Source of the DNA: an uncultured Phocaeicola sp.
GTDB lineage: Bacteria; Bacteroidota; Bacteroidia; Bacteroidales; Bacteroidaceae
DNA length: 64,000 nt
NCBI GenBank assembly: GCA_944319745.1
Contig: CALUET010000023.1
Location: forward strand, 186,001-250,000
Reading direction: 5' to 3'
Under the pieces are notes generated by a model. That model was given only the letters and a program-made list of their open reading frames with translations. It ran no database searches and had not been told where the DNA came from. The stretch's first letter is position 1; every line of letters begins with the position of its first letter. Shown in pieces: positions 8,217 through 16,718 of this stretch. The position numbers and the translations under genes were made by a program.

Positions 8217-8954
8217 ATGATGGACAGGATAGGTTCTTTTGATTTTGTGGCCGAACCTTTTCATGTTGACAGCATGGAGCGATTGACTCTTGGCGTTTTG
8301 GGAAACCATTTATTGAATTGCGCCGGGATGCACGCTGCGGAAAGAGGTTTCGGAATGACCGTTCTTCATGAGAACCGATACACGTGGGTACTGTCAAGGC
8401 TGGCGATAGAGTTAAGTGATTTACCCCGTGCTTACGAAAAATTTACGATACGTACATGGGTGGAGAATGTGTATCGTTTGTTCACCGACCGCAACTTTAT
8501 GTTGCTCGATAAAGACGGACGGGCGATAGGATACGCACGTTCCATCTGGGCGATGATTGATATGGACACAAGAAAACCCGTTGATTTGTTCTCTTTGCAC
8601 GGAGGAAAAATCTCCGATTACGTTTGCAATGAGGAATGTCCTATCGAGAAACCCGGGAGAATAAAGTTATCAAATCCTGAATTTGTCGGTACCTATCAGG
8701 CAAAATACAGTGATATTGACCTGAACGGACATGTAAACAGCATTAAATACATCGAGCATATTCTTGACTTGTTCCCTCTGGATTTGCTTTGTGAAAGGGC
8801 AGTCAGGCGCTTCGAGATAGCGTATGTTGCAGAAAGTTTCTACGGCGATATGTTGACTTTCCTTAGGGAAAAAGACGAAAAGAATGCTTATAATGTGGAA
8901 ATAAAAAGGAACGAAACAGATGTAGTCGTTCGAAGTAGAATAATATTCAATTAA
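8217..8954 (+). CDS. Acyl-ACP thioesterase (FatA/FatB-like) inside the ilv operon
   Basis: A 245-residue double-hotdog protein of the acyl-ACP thioesterase family, which releases fatty acids from acyl carrier protein. The first hotdog holds LSRLAIELSDLPRAYEKFTI and the second holds the catalytic-type motif DIDLNGHVNSIKY (about residues 166-178, with Asn and His as active-site candidates). It lies between ilvN and ilvC on the same strand with gaps of 21 and 44 bases, so it should be co-transcribed and attenuated with the branched-chain pathway. A link to iso/anteiso fatty acids made from branched keto acids is an inference. Chain specificity cannot be read from the sequence. Confidence 0.88.
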   Translation: MMDRIGSFDFVAEPFHVDSMERLTLGVLGNHLLNCAGMHAAERGFGMTVLHENRYTWVLSRLAIELSDLPRAYEKFTIRTWVENVYRLFTDRNFMLLDKDGRAIGYARSIWAMIDMDTRKPVDLFSLHGGKISDYVCNEECPIEKPGRIKLSNPEFVGTYQAKYSDIDLNGHVNSIKYIEHILDLFPLDLLCERAVRRFEIAYVAESFYGDMLTFLREKDEKNAYNVEIKRNETDVVVRSRIIFN

Positions 8955-8998
8955 ATGTTTAATAAAAAACAGCGTAAGCTGTGTAAAATGTTTTAGAA

Positions 8999-10042
8999 AT
9001 GGCACAAATGAATTTTGGAGGCGTTACAGAAAATGTAGTGACGCGTGAGGAGTTTCCTTTGGAGAAAGCTCGTGAAGTATTAAAGAATGAAACGATAGCA
9101 GTAATAGGATATGGCGTGCAAGGGCCCGGCCAATCTTTGAATCTTCGTGATAATGGTTTTAACGTAATCGTGGGACAACGTCCGGGAAAGACTTACGATA
9201 AAGCCGTTGCCGACGGATGGGTTCCGGGAGAAACATTGTTTGGCATTGAAGAAGCTTGCGAGAAAGCTACGATTATAGAAGTGCTGCTTTCCGATGCTGC
9301 ACAGATAGCTTGCTGGCCGATGATCAAGAAACATCTCACTGCGGGTAAGGCTCTTTATTTCTCTCACGGCTTTGCTATTACTTATAAAGAGCGCACGGGC
9401 ATCGTACCTCCTGCCGATGTTGATGTAATTATGGTGGCTCCAAAGGGATCGGGTACTTCATTGCGTACGATGTTTCTTGAAGGTCGTGGACTGAATTCTT
9501 CGTATGCAATATTCCAGGATGCCACGGGCCGTGCATACGATCGTGTAATTGCTTTGGGTATCGGCGTGGGTTCCGGTTATTTGTTTGAGACGACATTTAA
9601 GCGTGAAGTTTACTCCGATTTGACAGGAGAGCGCGGTACTTTGATGGGAGCCATCCAGGGATTGTTGTTGGCACAATACGAAACTTTGCGTGAACACGGC
9701 CATACTCCTTCCGAAGCATTCAACGAAACAGTGGAGGAATTGACACAGTCTTTGATGCCATTGTTCGCGGCAAAAGGAATGGATTGGATGTATGCTAACT
9801 GCTCAACAACGGCGCAACGTGGAGCATTGGACTGGATGGGCCCGTTCCATGATGCCACCAAACCGGTGTTTGAAAAGCTATATCAGTCGGTGGCGAGCGG
9901 CGAAGAAGCGCAACGTTCTATCGATTCTAACTCTCAACCGGACTATCGTGAGAAGCTGAACGAGGAATTGCGTCAGTTAAGAGAAAGCGAAATGTGGCAG
10001 ACAGGAGCGGTAGTTCGCAAGCTCCGTCCCGAGAACAATTGA
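8999..10042 (+). CDS. ilvC: Ketol-acid reductoisomerase
   Basis: IlvC isomerises and reduces acetolactate or acetohydroxybutyrate to the dihydroxy acids used by IlvD. The Rossmann motif is VIGYGVQGPGQSLNLRD (about residues 35-51). The cofactor loop reads VGQRPGKTYDKA, which differs from the textbook NADPH loop, so cofactor preference is uncertain. The knotted C-terminal domain carries SDLTGERGTLMGAIQGLL and NETVEELTQSLMP with the metal-binding acidic residues. 347 residues. It is the last gene of the operon and is followed at once by a strong terminator. All steps from pyruvate/2-ketobutyrate to the keto acids are encoded here; the final transaminase is not. Confidence 0.97.
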   Translation: MAQMNFGGVTENVVTREEFPLEKAREVLKNETIAVIGYGVQGPGQSLNLRDNGFNVIVGQRPGKTYDKAVADGWVPGETLFGIEEACEKATIIEVLLSDAAQIACWPMIKKHLTAGKALYFSHGFAITYKERTGIVPPADVDVIMVAPKGSGTSLRTMFLEGRGLNSSYAIFQDATGRAYDRVIALGIGVGSGYLFETTFKREVYSDLTGERGTLMGAIQGLLLAQYETLREHGHTPSEAFNETVEELTQSLMPLFAAKGMDWMYANCSTTAQRGALDWMGPFHDATKPVFEKLYQSVASGEEAQRSIDSNSQPDYREKLNEELRQLRESEMWQTGAVVRKLRPENN

Positions 10043-10064
10043 TAATAAGATGCGGAACTTTTTT

Positions 10065-10106
10065 CCCACATTTCGGGGGCTTTCCCCTGGAATGTGGGAT
10101 TCTTTT
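10065..10106 (+). terminator. Terminator of the ilv operon
   Basis: CCCACATT (from 10065) pairs with AATGTGGG (to 10098) and an inner GGGG/CCCC extends the stem. TTCTTTTT follows. It begins 23 bases after the ilvC stop. Confidence 0.85.
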
Positions 10107-10230
10107 TGCGGTATCCTTTCGTTGTTTGATAAGTTTTCGGCTTTTGTCATATTTTAACGGTGCGGATAAGGGTTAAAAAGATTTCTTTTGCCATCTTTGT
10201 TAAATTGAATAATCTTATGAGAAAAAAGCT

Positions 10231-10755
10231 ATGAATACAGATTTTTTGGAAATGATTAAAACCAGACGCAGTTGCCGTTCTTATAAAACGGAGCAGATTT
10301 CCGATAAAGAGCTGCAGGCCGTTCTTGAAGCAGGTACTTATGCTCCTACGTCATTGGGCATGCAGTCTCCGTACATCGTTGCGGTTCAAAACTCGGAGCA
10401 ACGGAAACAATTGGCTGCCATGAATGCGCAGATTTTGGGAACATCGTCAAATCCGTATTATGATGCGCCCACGTATGTCTTGGTTTTTGCGCCGGAAAAA
10501 GCAAATAATCCTATACACGACGCGTCGTGCGTCATGGAAAATATGATGCTGGCTGCCCATGCCATCGGCCTTGCAAGCTGTTGGATTCACCGGGAACGGG
10601 AGATGTTTGCAACGGAAGAAGGCAAATCTTTGATGAAAAAATGGGGACTTCCCGACGGTTTGATGGGGATAGGCGGACTGGCTTTGGGGTATCCGTTGAC
10701 GGATTTGCCGGAGCCGAAACCACGAAAGGATGGATATTTCCGCGTTATTAAATGA
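10231..10755 (+). CDS. Nitroreductase family flavoprotein
   Basis: A 174-residue FMN-dependent nitroreductase-fold oxidoreductase. The N-terminal IKTRRSCRSYKTEQIS is the usual FMN-phosphate-binding start. Other family segments are APTSLGMQSPYIVAV and IGLASCWIH, plus GLMGIGGLALGYP near the end. The physiological substrate (quinone, nitro compound or flavin) cannot be told. It follows the ilv terminator, so it should have its own promoter; CATCTTTG near 10190 is only an imperfect -7 box. The GH78 gene starts 42 bases downstream. Confidence 0.9.
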   Translation: MNTDFLEMIKTRRSCRSYKTEQISDKELQAVLEAGTYAPTSLGMQSPYIVAVQNSEQRKQLAAMNAQILGTSSNPYYDAPTYVLVFAPEKANNPIHDASCVMENMMLAAHAIGLASCWIHREREMFATEEGKSLMKKWGLPDGLMGIGGLALGYPLTDLPEPKPRKDGYFRVIK

Positions 10756-10797
10756 GGTCTGTGGGGAAAATGTTAACCGTATGATGTAATTTACAAT

Positions 10798-13464
10798 ATG
10801 AATAATATGAAAAACTTATCCGTTAATGCTATTTTATGTGTATGTGTTTGTTGGTTATTGTCGGCATGTACACAGTTTTCTGCGTTGAAGGTCGTGCATC
10901 CCGAATGCGAAATGTTGGTCAATCCTTTGGCAATAGACAATACGAAGCCCCATTTCAGTTGGATGATAGAATCGGGAAATGAGGGAGACACACAGGCGGC
11001 TTATCAGATTTTAATGGCGTCAAGCGAGTCATTATTAAACGAGGAAGATGCCGATATCTGGAATTCGGGAAAAGTTTCATCTTCAGAATCTGTATGGATT
11101 CCCTACGGAGGTACTCCGTTGGAAGCAAAATCTTTTGTCTATTGGAAGGTTCGTGTTTGGAATGAGCGGGGAGATGTTTCTTCATGGAGCGAGAACGCTT
11201 GTTTCGGCGTCGGGTTGTTATCCGGAGAAGATTGGAAAGCACAATATATCGGACTGCCGGGAAACGAGACACAGGAGCCGTTGTTTTGGAAAAACTTTTC
11301 GTGGAATAAGGATGGGGAAAAGGCCCTTCTTCACGTCAATTCGTTAGGTTATCATGAAGTTTACGTGAACGGGGAGGCAGTAAGCGATGCTGTCCTGTCG
11401 CCTGCAGTGTCGCAATTTAACAAGCGTTCTCTGTCCGTAACCTACGATATTACCCGTTTCCTGAAAAAAGGTGGAAACAATTTGGTTATTTGGGCCGGTC
11501 GTGGATGGTATAGAGAAGGCCTTCCCGGGGTGGTAAAAGGCGGTCCTTATGTGCGTGCACAGTTGGAAGTGCAAAAAGACGGCGGGTGGAATACCTTCCT
11601 TGTTACGGACGATTCATGGTCCGTGCGCGGAAGTGCTTATGAATCTTTTGGCTCGTGGTGGCCACATCAATTCGGCGGAGAAATTCTCGATGCGGGAAAA
11701 ATGCTTGCATTGGATGCAGCTTCTTTGAAAAACACCGAATGGGAAACTGCCGCTTGTGCCGTTATTCCTGCACATGAAACGAGTCCGCAGATGACGGAGG
11801 TCAATAAAATCCAAAATGAAATGCACCCCGTTTCGTCCAGTGCGGCGGGAGATTCTGCATGGATATTCGATATGGGTAAAAATTTTACGGGCTGGACCGA
11901 GATCAAATTCCCTCAGCTGCAAAAGGGACAGAAGGTAAGAATCAGTTATTGCGACTTCTTGGATGAGAATAAACAATTCAGAGATGGACAGTATGAGGAC
12001 TATTATATTGCCTCAGGCAACGGGGAAGAAATTTTCCGCAACAAGTTCAATTATCATGCTTACCGTTATATGAAACTCTCCGGATTGGCGCAAGCTCCTG
12101 AATTGTCCGATGTCTCTGCCTATCTTATCCGAACGGATTACTCCGGAGAATCGCATTTCTCTTGTTCGGATGAGGATATGAATCTCATCCACGATATGGT
12201 TCATTACACATTGCAATGCCTTACTTTGGGAGGAGATATGGTAGACTGTCCGCAGATAGAACGCCTGGGTTACGGTGGCGACGGGAATGCTTCCACACCA
12301 ACGGTGCAGACAATGTACAACCTTGCTCCCATGTATCAGAACTGGATGAGGGCTTGGGCCGACTGTATGCGGCCGGACGGTAGCATGCCTCATACCGCTC
12401 CTAATCCTTATGCAGCGGGAGGGGGGCCGTTCTGGTGCGGCTTCTTAATTACAGCTTCCTGGCAGACTTATTTAAATTACGGTGATCCTCGTTTGTTCGA
12501 ATCGTATTATCCGTATATGAAGAAATGGTTGGAGTATGCGGAATCTTACATGAAAGATGGTTTATTAAAGCAATGGCCCGACACGGATTACCGCCAATGG
12601 TACTTGGGAGACTGGGCTACTCCGGTAGGAATAGACCAAACAAATCCTCTGTCGGTCGACATCGTAAACAATTGCTATCTGGTTGTATGTTACCAAACAA
12701 TAGCGAAAATTGCCGCTATCCTGGGGAATAATGAAGACAAACAAGCTTTTTCCGATAAAGCTGCAACGTTACAGGGTAAGATACACAACACCTTCTTCGA
12801 TGAAAACAAGAAGACGTATGCCTCCGGTACTCAGATAGATTTGGTTTATCCGATGCTTGCCGGTGTCACACCCAAAGAGTTCCTTGCCGATGTGCAACAG
12901 ACTCTGTTTACCGAAACGGCAGGGCGTTTTAAAGGACATCTTGCGACCGGATTGGTGGGAATACCCGTTATTACGGAATGGTGTATAGAGAATCGTCAGG
13001 CAGATTTCATGTACCATATGTTGAAACAACGGGATTATCCGGGCTATTTGTATATGCTGGATAACGGTGCGACCACGACGTGGGAACATTGGGATGGCAA
13101 TAGAAGTCACATACATAACTGTTATAACGGGATAGGCGCCTGGTTCTATCAGGGCCTGGCCGGTATTCTTCCCGATGAAACGGAGCCGGGTTACAAGCAT
13201 GTCTTCATCGTTCCTCAGCCGGTAGACGGCATTTCTTGGGTGGAAGCATCGAAGAGTACGCCTTACGGGACGTTGAGCGTGCGTTGGGAGAAGACGGATG
13301 CTTTCGTGATGGATGTCGTGGTTCCTGTGGGTTGCCGTGCATCGGTGGTTCTTCCTGTGGAAGGAAATGAGGTGTCTTGCAACGGAAAGAGCCTTGACAA
13401 AGCGCAGTCTTTGTCACTGACTGCCGGGAAACATCACATTGTCAGCAAGTCGGAATCCAAGTGA
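10798..13464 (+). CDS. GH78 alpha-L-rhamnosidase, lipoprotein
   Basis: An exported glycoside hydrolase of family 78 that removes terminal alpha-L-rhamnose from plant or bacterial glycans. A lipoprotein signal ends at LLSAC with Cys24. The N-terminal beta domains contain PHFSWMIES and YWKVRVWNERGD. The catalytic (alpha/alpha)6 barrel carries VDCPQIERLGYGGDGNAST (from about residue 481). The putative base is in TTTWEHWDGNRSHIHNCYNG (Glu about 763). The first motif is one residue shorter than the common DCPQRDERLGWTGD form, a subfamily variant. 888 residues. No SusC/SusD pair is next to it. It converges with the GH106-like gene at a shared terminator. Confidence 0.92.
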   Translation: MNNMKNLSVNAILCVCVCWLLSACTQFSALKVVHPECEMLVNPLAIDNTKPHFSWMIESGNEGDTQAAYQILMASSESLLNEEDADIWNSGKVSSSESVWIPYGGTPLEAKSFVYWKVRVWNERGDVSSWSENACFGVGLLSGEDWKAQYIGLPGNETQEPLFWKNFSWNKDGEKALLHVNSLGYHEVYVNGEAVSDAVLSPAVSQFNKRSLSVTYDITRFLKKGGNNLVIWAGRGWYREGLPGVVKGGPYVRAQLEVQKDGGWNTFLVTDDSWSVRGSAYESFGSWWPHQFGGEILDAGKMLALDAASLKNTEWETAACAVIPAHETSPQMTEVNKIQNEMHPVSSSAAGDSAWIFDMGKNFTGWTEIKFPQLQKGQKVRISYCDFLDENKQFRDGQYEDYYIASGNGEEIFRNKFNYHAYRYMKLSGLAQAPELSDVSAYLIRTDYSGESHFSCSDEDMNLIHDMVHYTLQCLTLGGDMVDCPQIERLGYGGDGNASTPTVQTMYNLAPMYQNWMRAWADCMRPDGSMPHTAPNPYAAGGGPFWCGFLITASWQTYLNYGDPRLFESYYPYMKKWLEYAESYMKDGLLKQWPDTDYRQWYLGDWATPVGIDQTNPLSVDIVNNCYLVVCYQTIAKIAAILGNNEDKQAFSDKAATLQGKIHNTFFDENKKTYASGTQIDLVYPMLAGVTPKEFLADVQQTLFTETAGRFKGHLATGLVGIPVITEWCIENRQADFMYHMLKQRDYPGYLYMLDNGATTTWEHWDGNRSHIHNCYNGIGAWFYQGLAGILPDETEPGYKHVFIVPQPVDGISWVEASKSTPYGTLSVRWEKTDAFVMDVVVPVGCRASVVLPVEGNEVSCNGKSLDKAQSLSLTAGKHHIVSKSESK

Positions 13465-13510
13465 TGCTGCGGTTCTTGTTCGTAAAAGAGTGAGATGTTT
13501 TACATAAAAT

Positions 13511-13547
13511 GAAGGCCGGTTTCAATTGAAACCGGCCTTCATTTTTC
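13511..13547. terminator. Bidirectional terminator between two convergent glycosidase genes
   Basis: GAAGGCCGGTTTC (13511-13523) and GAAACCGGCCTTC (13528-13540) form a perfect 13-bp stem with a 4-base loop. ATTTTTC follows on the plus strand and ATTTTATG on the minus strand, so it can serve both genes. Confidence 0.88.
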
Positions 13548-13560
13548 ATTTGCAATCGGA

Positions 13561-16500
13561 TTATTTCGCTGCTTCCATCAGCGTGAAGTCTTCAAATAAA
13601 CCGTAATCGGATAAAACATATTCGGCAGCGGGAATTACATTCGTTACGCCGTTCCAATGCCAGGGTCCCATAATCCCTTGATCTCTGCGGTGATGTGGTC
13701 CGAATAAGTTATCCAGTCCTCCAATCACGCGCACTTCTATTTTATTCTGTCCCTGCCTTACTTTGCCCGAAATGTTCAGGTTGTATGGCGGGAAAGCGAT
13801 GATTCCTGCTTTTTCTTCATTGACATAAACTTCGGCAACCGTGCCTTTCCATTGATGCAGCTGAACCGCATAGTTCTTGTCAATGTCGTTTATTTCATAC
13901 GTGTTTGTGTACGACACTTCCCAGGGATAAAACGGCATTCCCTGTTCTTTCCAGCAGCCTATACTCAATTCGGCCTGTGGCTTTTTCATTACCCATCCCG
14001 TGGATGTCGGTTCCAGAGCGAAGTCTCCCGCGATATATGCCGGCGCTATTTCGGCAAAAACAGACATTGGAGAGACCGACAGCTCTACATCGTTTACGCC
14101 TTGTCTTACGTATTTCCCAATGTGATATACCCCGAAGCGACTGTCCAAGATGTATTCTTTCGGATCGGAGGCCACGGCATTTCCGTTAATCTTTACTTTC
14201 CATATGGAAGGTTGTTCCGCTATCAGTTTCATTTTGTCGGTATCAAACTCGTCTCCCACCGTGAAATGATAAGTGACACGTATGTTTCCTGTGCGGAATG
14301 TATCCCGTTCTATGATTTTTTTCTTGTATTGTACGGCGGAGTTCCACGGATCGTTCATTCCGAAATGCCGGAACAGTTTGTTGCAGGCCTCTACGTTGTA
14401 CAGATTGTTTTCCGTTGTTCCGTCAATTGTAAGATCGCAGAAATCCAGTGTCTGAATATTATCTTTGACACGTCTGATCTGCGTCTTTTCCTCGGCCTGT
14501 ACCGGAGTCCCTTTGCCGAAAGGCTTGTATTCCGGGAAATCTGACAGGTCGGACCGGCTGAAATATAAGATTAAACTGCCGGCAGGCATCAGATGGAATG
14601 ATACGGTCGCCTCGTCGTTCTCTTTTGTAGACGGATATGTATAAGTCTTTCCATCCAGACCGTCCAGCATGAGTACGCTATTCCCTTTTACCGTTAGTTG
14701 GCCTTTTGCCTCGTTTGTAAGCGATGAGTTTGTCAGGAATATCAGCTCGCCGTCTTTGTAAGTCCGTCGGTGGTGATAGAGATTTTCAGCGGAAATATTG
14801 TCGAATGAAATGATTTCGTTGCGGAAAGATGCTTCTATGGTTTGGCTGTCGAGCGCTTCATAGCGTATGATTTTCGGCATGTTCTCTTCCCAAAACCGGG
14901 ATAACCGGGCATTTTCTTTCCCGTTTATCCGTGTAGGCTGGGAGAATGCAATCAGTTTTCCGCCCGACTTTACGAACTTTTCCAGCAATGCGAATGTCTT
15001 ATCGTTGAGGTTTTCTGTCATGGGAGGGATGACAACTTTGTTGTAACTTCGTTTTCCAATGCAGAATTTTCCGTTTTTTATCCGTCCGTTGTCCTTGATG
15101 ATATTTTCAGAGCCCAGGTCGTATTCCACCTGATTCTTCTCCAATGTAGTAACAAACCGCTGGAAGTTTGTTCCGATGCTCATGACCTTTTCATTACTTC
15201 TTACGTATGAGTAATACATCCAGACGGTAGTTGTCGGCTCCAGCACGAGGATATCATTCAACTGTTCCCCTTGGCTTAACAGCAGGGAAAGGCGGGCAAA
15301 GTAGTCGTTCAACGTTTTGTAGTTGTTCCACCACGGAGACAAAGAAGTGAAAACGGGCGGATAATCGTATTTTCTGGCCCCGACAATTGTCATGTGGGCG
15401 AGGTGTTGGTTCATGAAATTAACGCCCAAAACATATTCCCAGTCGCCTAATCTTTTAAAATCCGTGAAGGTTTCATCCCAACCCCCGCCGCCGTATGTCT
15501 CGCTGAGCGTCCGGCTGTATCCCAATTGATTGGCAACACTTCTCAGTTCTTTTACGGCCCTTACGTTACCGAATTGGGCCTGCGGATGATCTTCGTTGTA
15601 TTGGTTAAACAACATGTCGATGGCCGGCATCTGATGCCATGCGTACATTGCCATGTTATCTCCGCCGTGTCCCACGTCAGGCCAGCCGTGCTCCCAGTAA
15701 TGACCTGTCCATTTCATGTTCATCTTTTCGCAGTAATCGTGATAAGGCTTTGCCCATCGGTCGATGAACATTTGCGTTAATGTTTCTTCATAATTGTGGC
15801 GTACTTCCTGCCAGTTGCCTGTTTCTTCTATCAGAAGCGGAAGTTTTTCTTTCAGGTCGTAGCCCCATTGTTTGTAAAACACATCAAACAAGTCCGGGGT
15901 CCATCGTATTCCTCCGGGAGTGGCAATGTTTGGTTCGTCGGTAAAGATGCCTTTGATGGTTGTGCCCAGTTCCTTTCCGAAGGTTTGTTCATACCCTTTC
16001 ATGGTGATGTCGATGAACTTCTCCGTTACGCCGGGATACAGTAAGTCTACGTAAGAAAAGCCGGCATTCCAGTCGCTTTTCCCGTAATATGTTTTGCTGA
16101 ACAGGTAGTAATCACCTGTTTCCCCTTTATATTCTTCGATGTTTTCCGTTATGTTTTTGAATGTTTCTCCCGATTTTTTCAGGCAAAGAACGTAATCTTT
16201 TGTGTCATTGGGCAGCATGTTTGTTTTGGAAAGATTCAGTCCTTGTCCCTGGTTGTAGGCTTCCGGCATCTCAGCGGGCACGTGTCCTCCGGCAAAACCA
16301 CTCGGGTAAGAGTTCTCATCATAGATCCAAATGTCTAAACCGATCCTTTTCCCTTGTTCCACACTATGCCTGTAAAGTTCAAACCACTCGCGAGAAAGAT
16401 ATTCGGTGATGAGGCCGGGACGCGGATGGATGAAGGCGCCTCCGAAACCTTGTCCCTTTAATTCGTTCAACATCCGGTCAATGTCTGCCCGGGTTACATC

Positions 16501-16680
16501 GGCGTTCCATACCCAAAGCGGGGCGCTTCTGAATGAGCGTGGCGGATCGGCGAACGATTCATGCACGTTCTTGAAATTTTTCTCGGTTTTCTCTTCGGCT
16601 GAATAAAGGGGCGTTTGATAGCAGAAAAGAGCGATGCCTCCGATAAAGATGCCTTTTTTTAATGATGATAGCGCGTTCAT
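13561..16680 (-). CDS. Secreted GH106-like glycoside hydrolase (putative rhamnosidase)
   Basis: A 1039-residue exported protein with an N-terminal signal (LKKGIFIGGIALFCYQTPLY). The catalytic region starts RSAPLWVWNADVTRADIDRM and continues GGAFIHPRPGLITEYLSREW and WIYDENSYPSGFAGG, the signature of a group related to GH106 (Glyco_hydro_106-like) TIM-barrel hydrolases. The C-terminal third has galactose-binding-like beta domains (VEVYVNEEKAGIIAFPPYNL region excerpted; two such sandwiches, roughly residues 770-880 and 900-1030). It is the last gene of a minus-strand operon with ampG, 38 bases after the permease stop. The substrate is uncertain: rhamnosides from the family, or a cell-wall derived sugar from the context. 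Confidence 0.72.
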   Translation of the reverse strand: MNALSSLKKGIFIGGIALFCYQTPLYSAEEKTEKNFKNVHESFADPPRSFRSAPLWVWNADVTRADIDRMLNELKGQGFGGAFIHPRPGLITEYLSREWFELYRHSVEQGKRIGLDIWIYDENSYPSGFAGGHVPAEMPEAYNQGQGLNLSKTNMLPNDTKDYVLCLKKSGETFKNITENIEEYKGETGDYYLFSKTYYGKSDWNAGFSYVDLLYPGVTEKFIDITMKGYEQTFGKELGTTIKGIFTDEPNIATPGGIRWTPDLFDVFYKQWGYDLKEKLPLLIEETGNWQEVRHNYEETLTQMFIDRWAKPYHDYCEKMNMKWTGHYWEHGWPDVGHGGDNMAMYAWHQMPAIDMLFNQYNEDHPQAQFGNVRAVKELRSVANQLGYSRTLSETYGGGGWDETFTDFKRLGDWEYVLGVNFMNQHLAHMTIVGARKYDYPPVFTSLSPWWNNYKTLNDYFARLSLLLSQGEQLNDILVLEPTTTVWMYYSYVRSNEKVMSIGTNFQRFVTTLEKNQVEYDLGSENIIKDNGRIKNGKFCIGKRSYNKVVIPPMTENLNDKTFALLEKFVKSGGKLIAFSQPTRINGKENARLSRFWEENMPKIIRYEALDSQTIEASFRNEIISFDNISAENLYHHRRTYKDGELIFLTNSSLTNEAKGQLTVKGNSVLMLDGLDGKTYTYPSTKENDEATVSFHLMPAGSLILYFSRSDLSDFPEYKPFGKGTPVQAEEKTQIRRVKDNIQTLDFCDLTIDGTTENNLYNVEACNKLFRHFGMNDPWNSAVQYKKKIIERDTFRTGNIRVTYHFTVGDEFDTDKMKLIAEQPSIWKVKINGNAVASDPKEYILDSRFGVYHIGKYVRQGVNDVELSVSPMSVFAEIAPAYIAGDFALEPTSTGWVMKKPQAELSIGCWKEQGMPFYPWEVSYTNTYEINDIDKNYAVQLHQWKGTVAEVYVNEEKAGIIAFPPYNLNISGKVRQGQNKIEVRVIGGLDNLFGPHHRRDQGIMGPWHWNGVTNVIPAAEYVLSDYGLFEDFTLMEAAK

Positions 16681-16718
16681 GTGTTTTATGGTTTTGATTT
16701 GTTTTGAATGGGAAAATA

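Noticed and set aside
10798-16680. A polysaccharide utilisation locus
   Set aside because: Two glycosidases are present, but no SusC/SusD pair, hybrid regulator or sigma/anti-sigma pair is near them.
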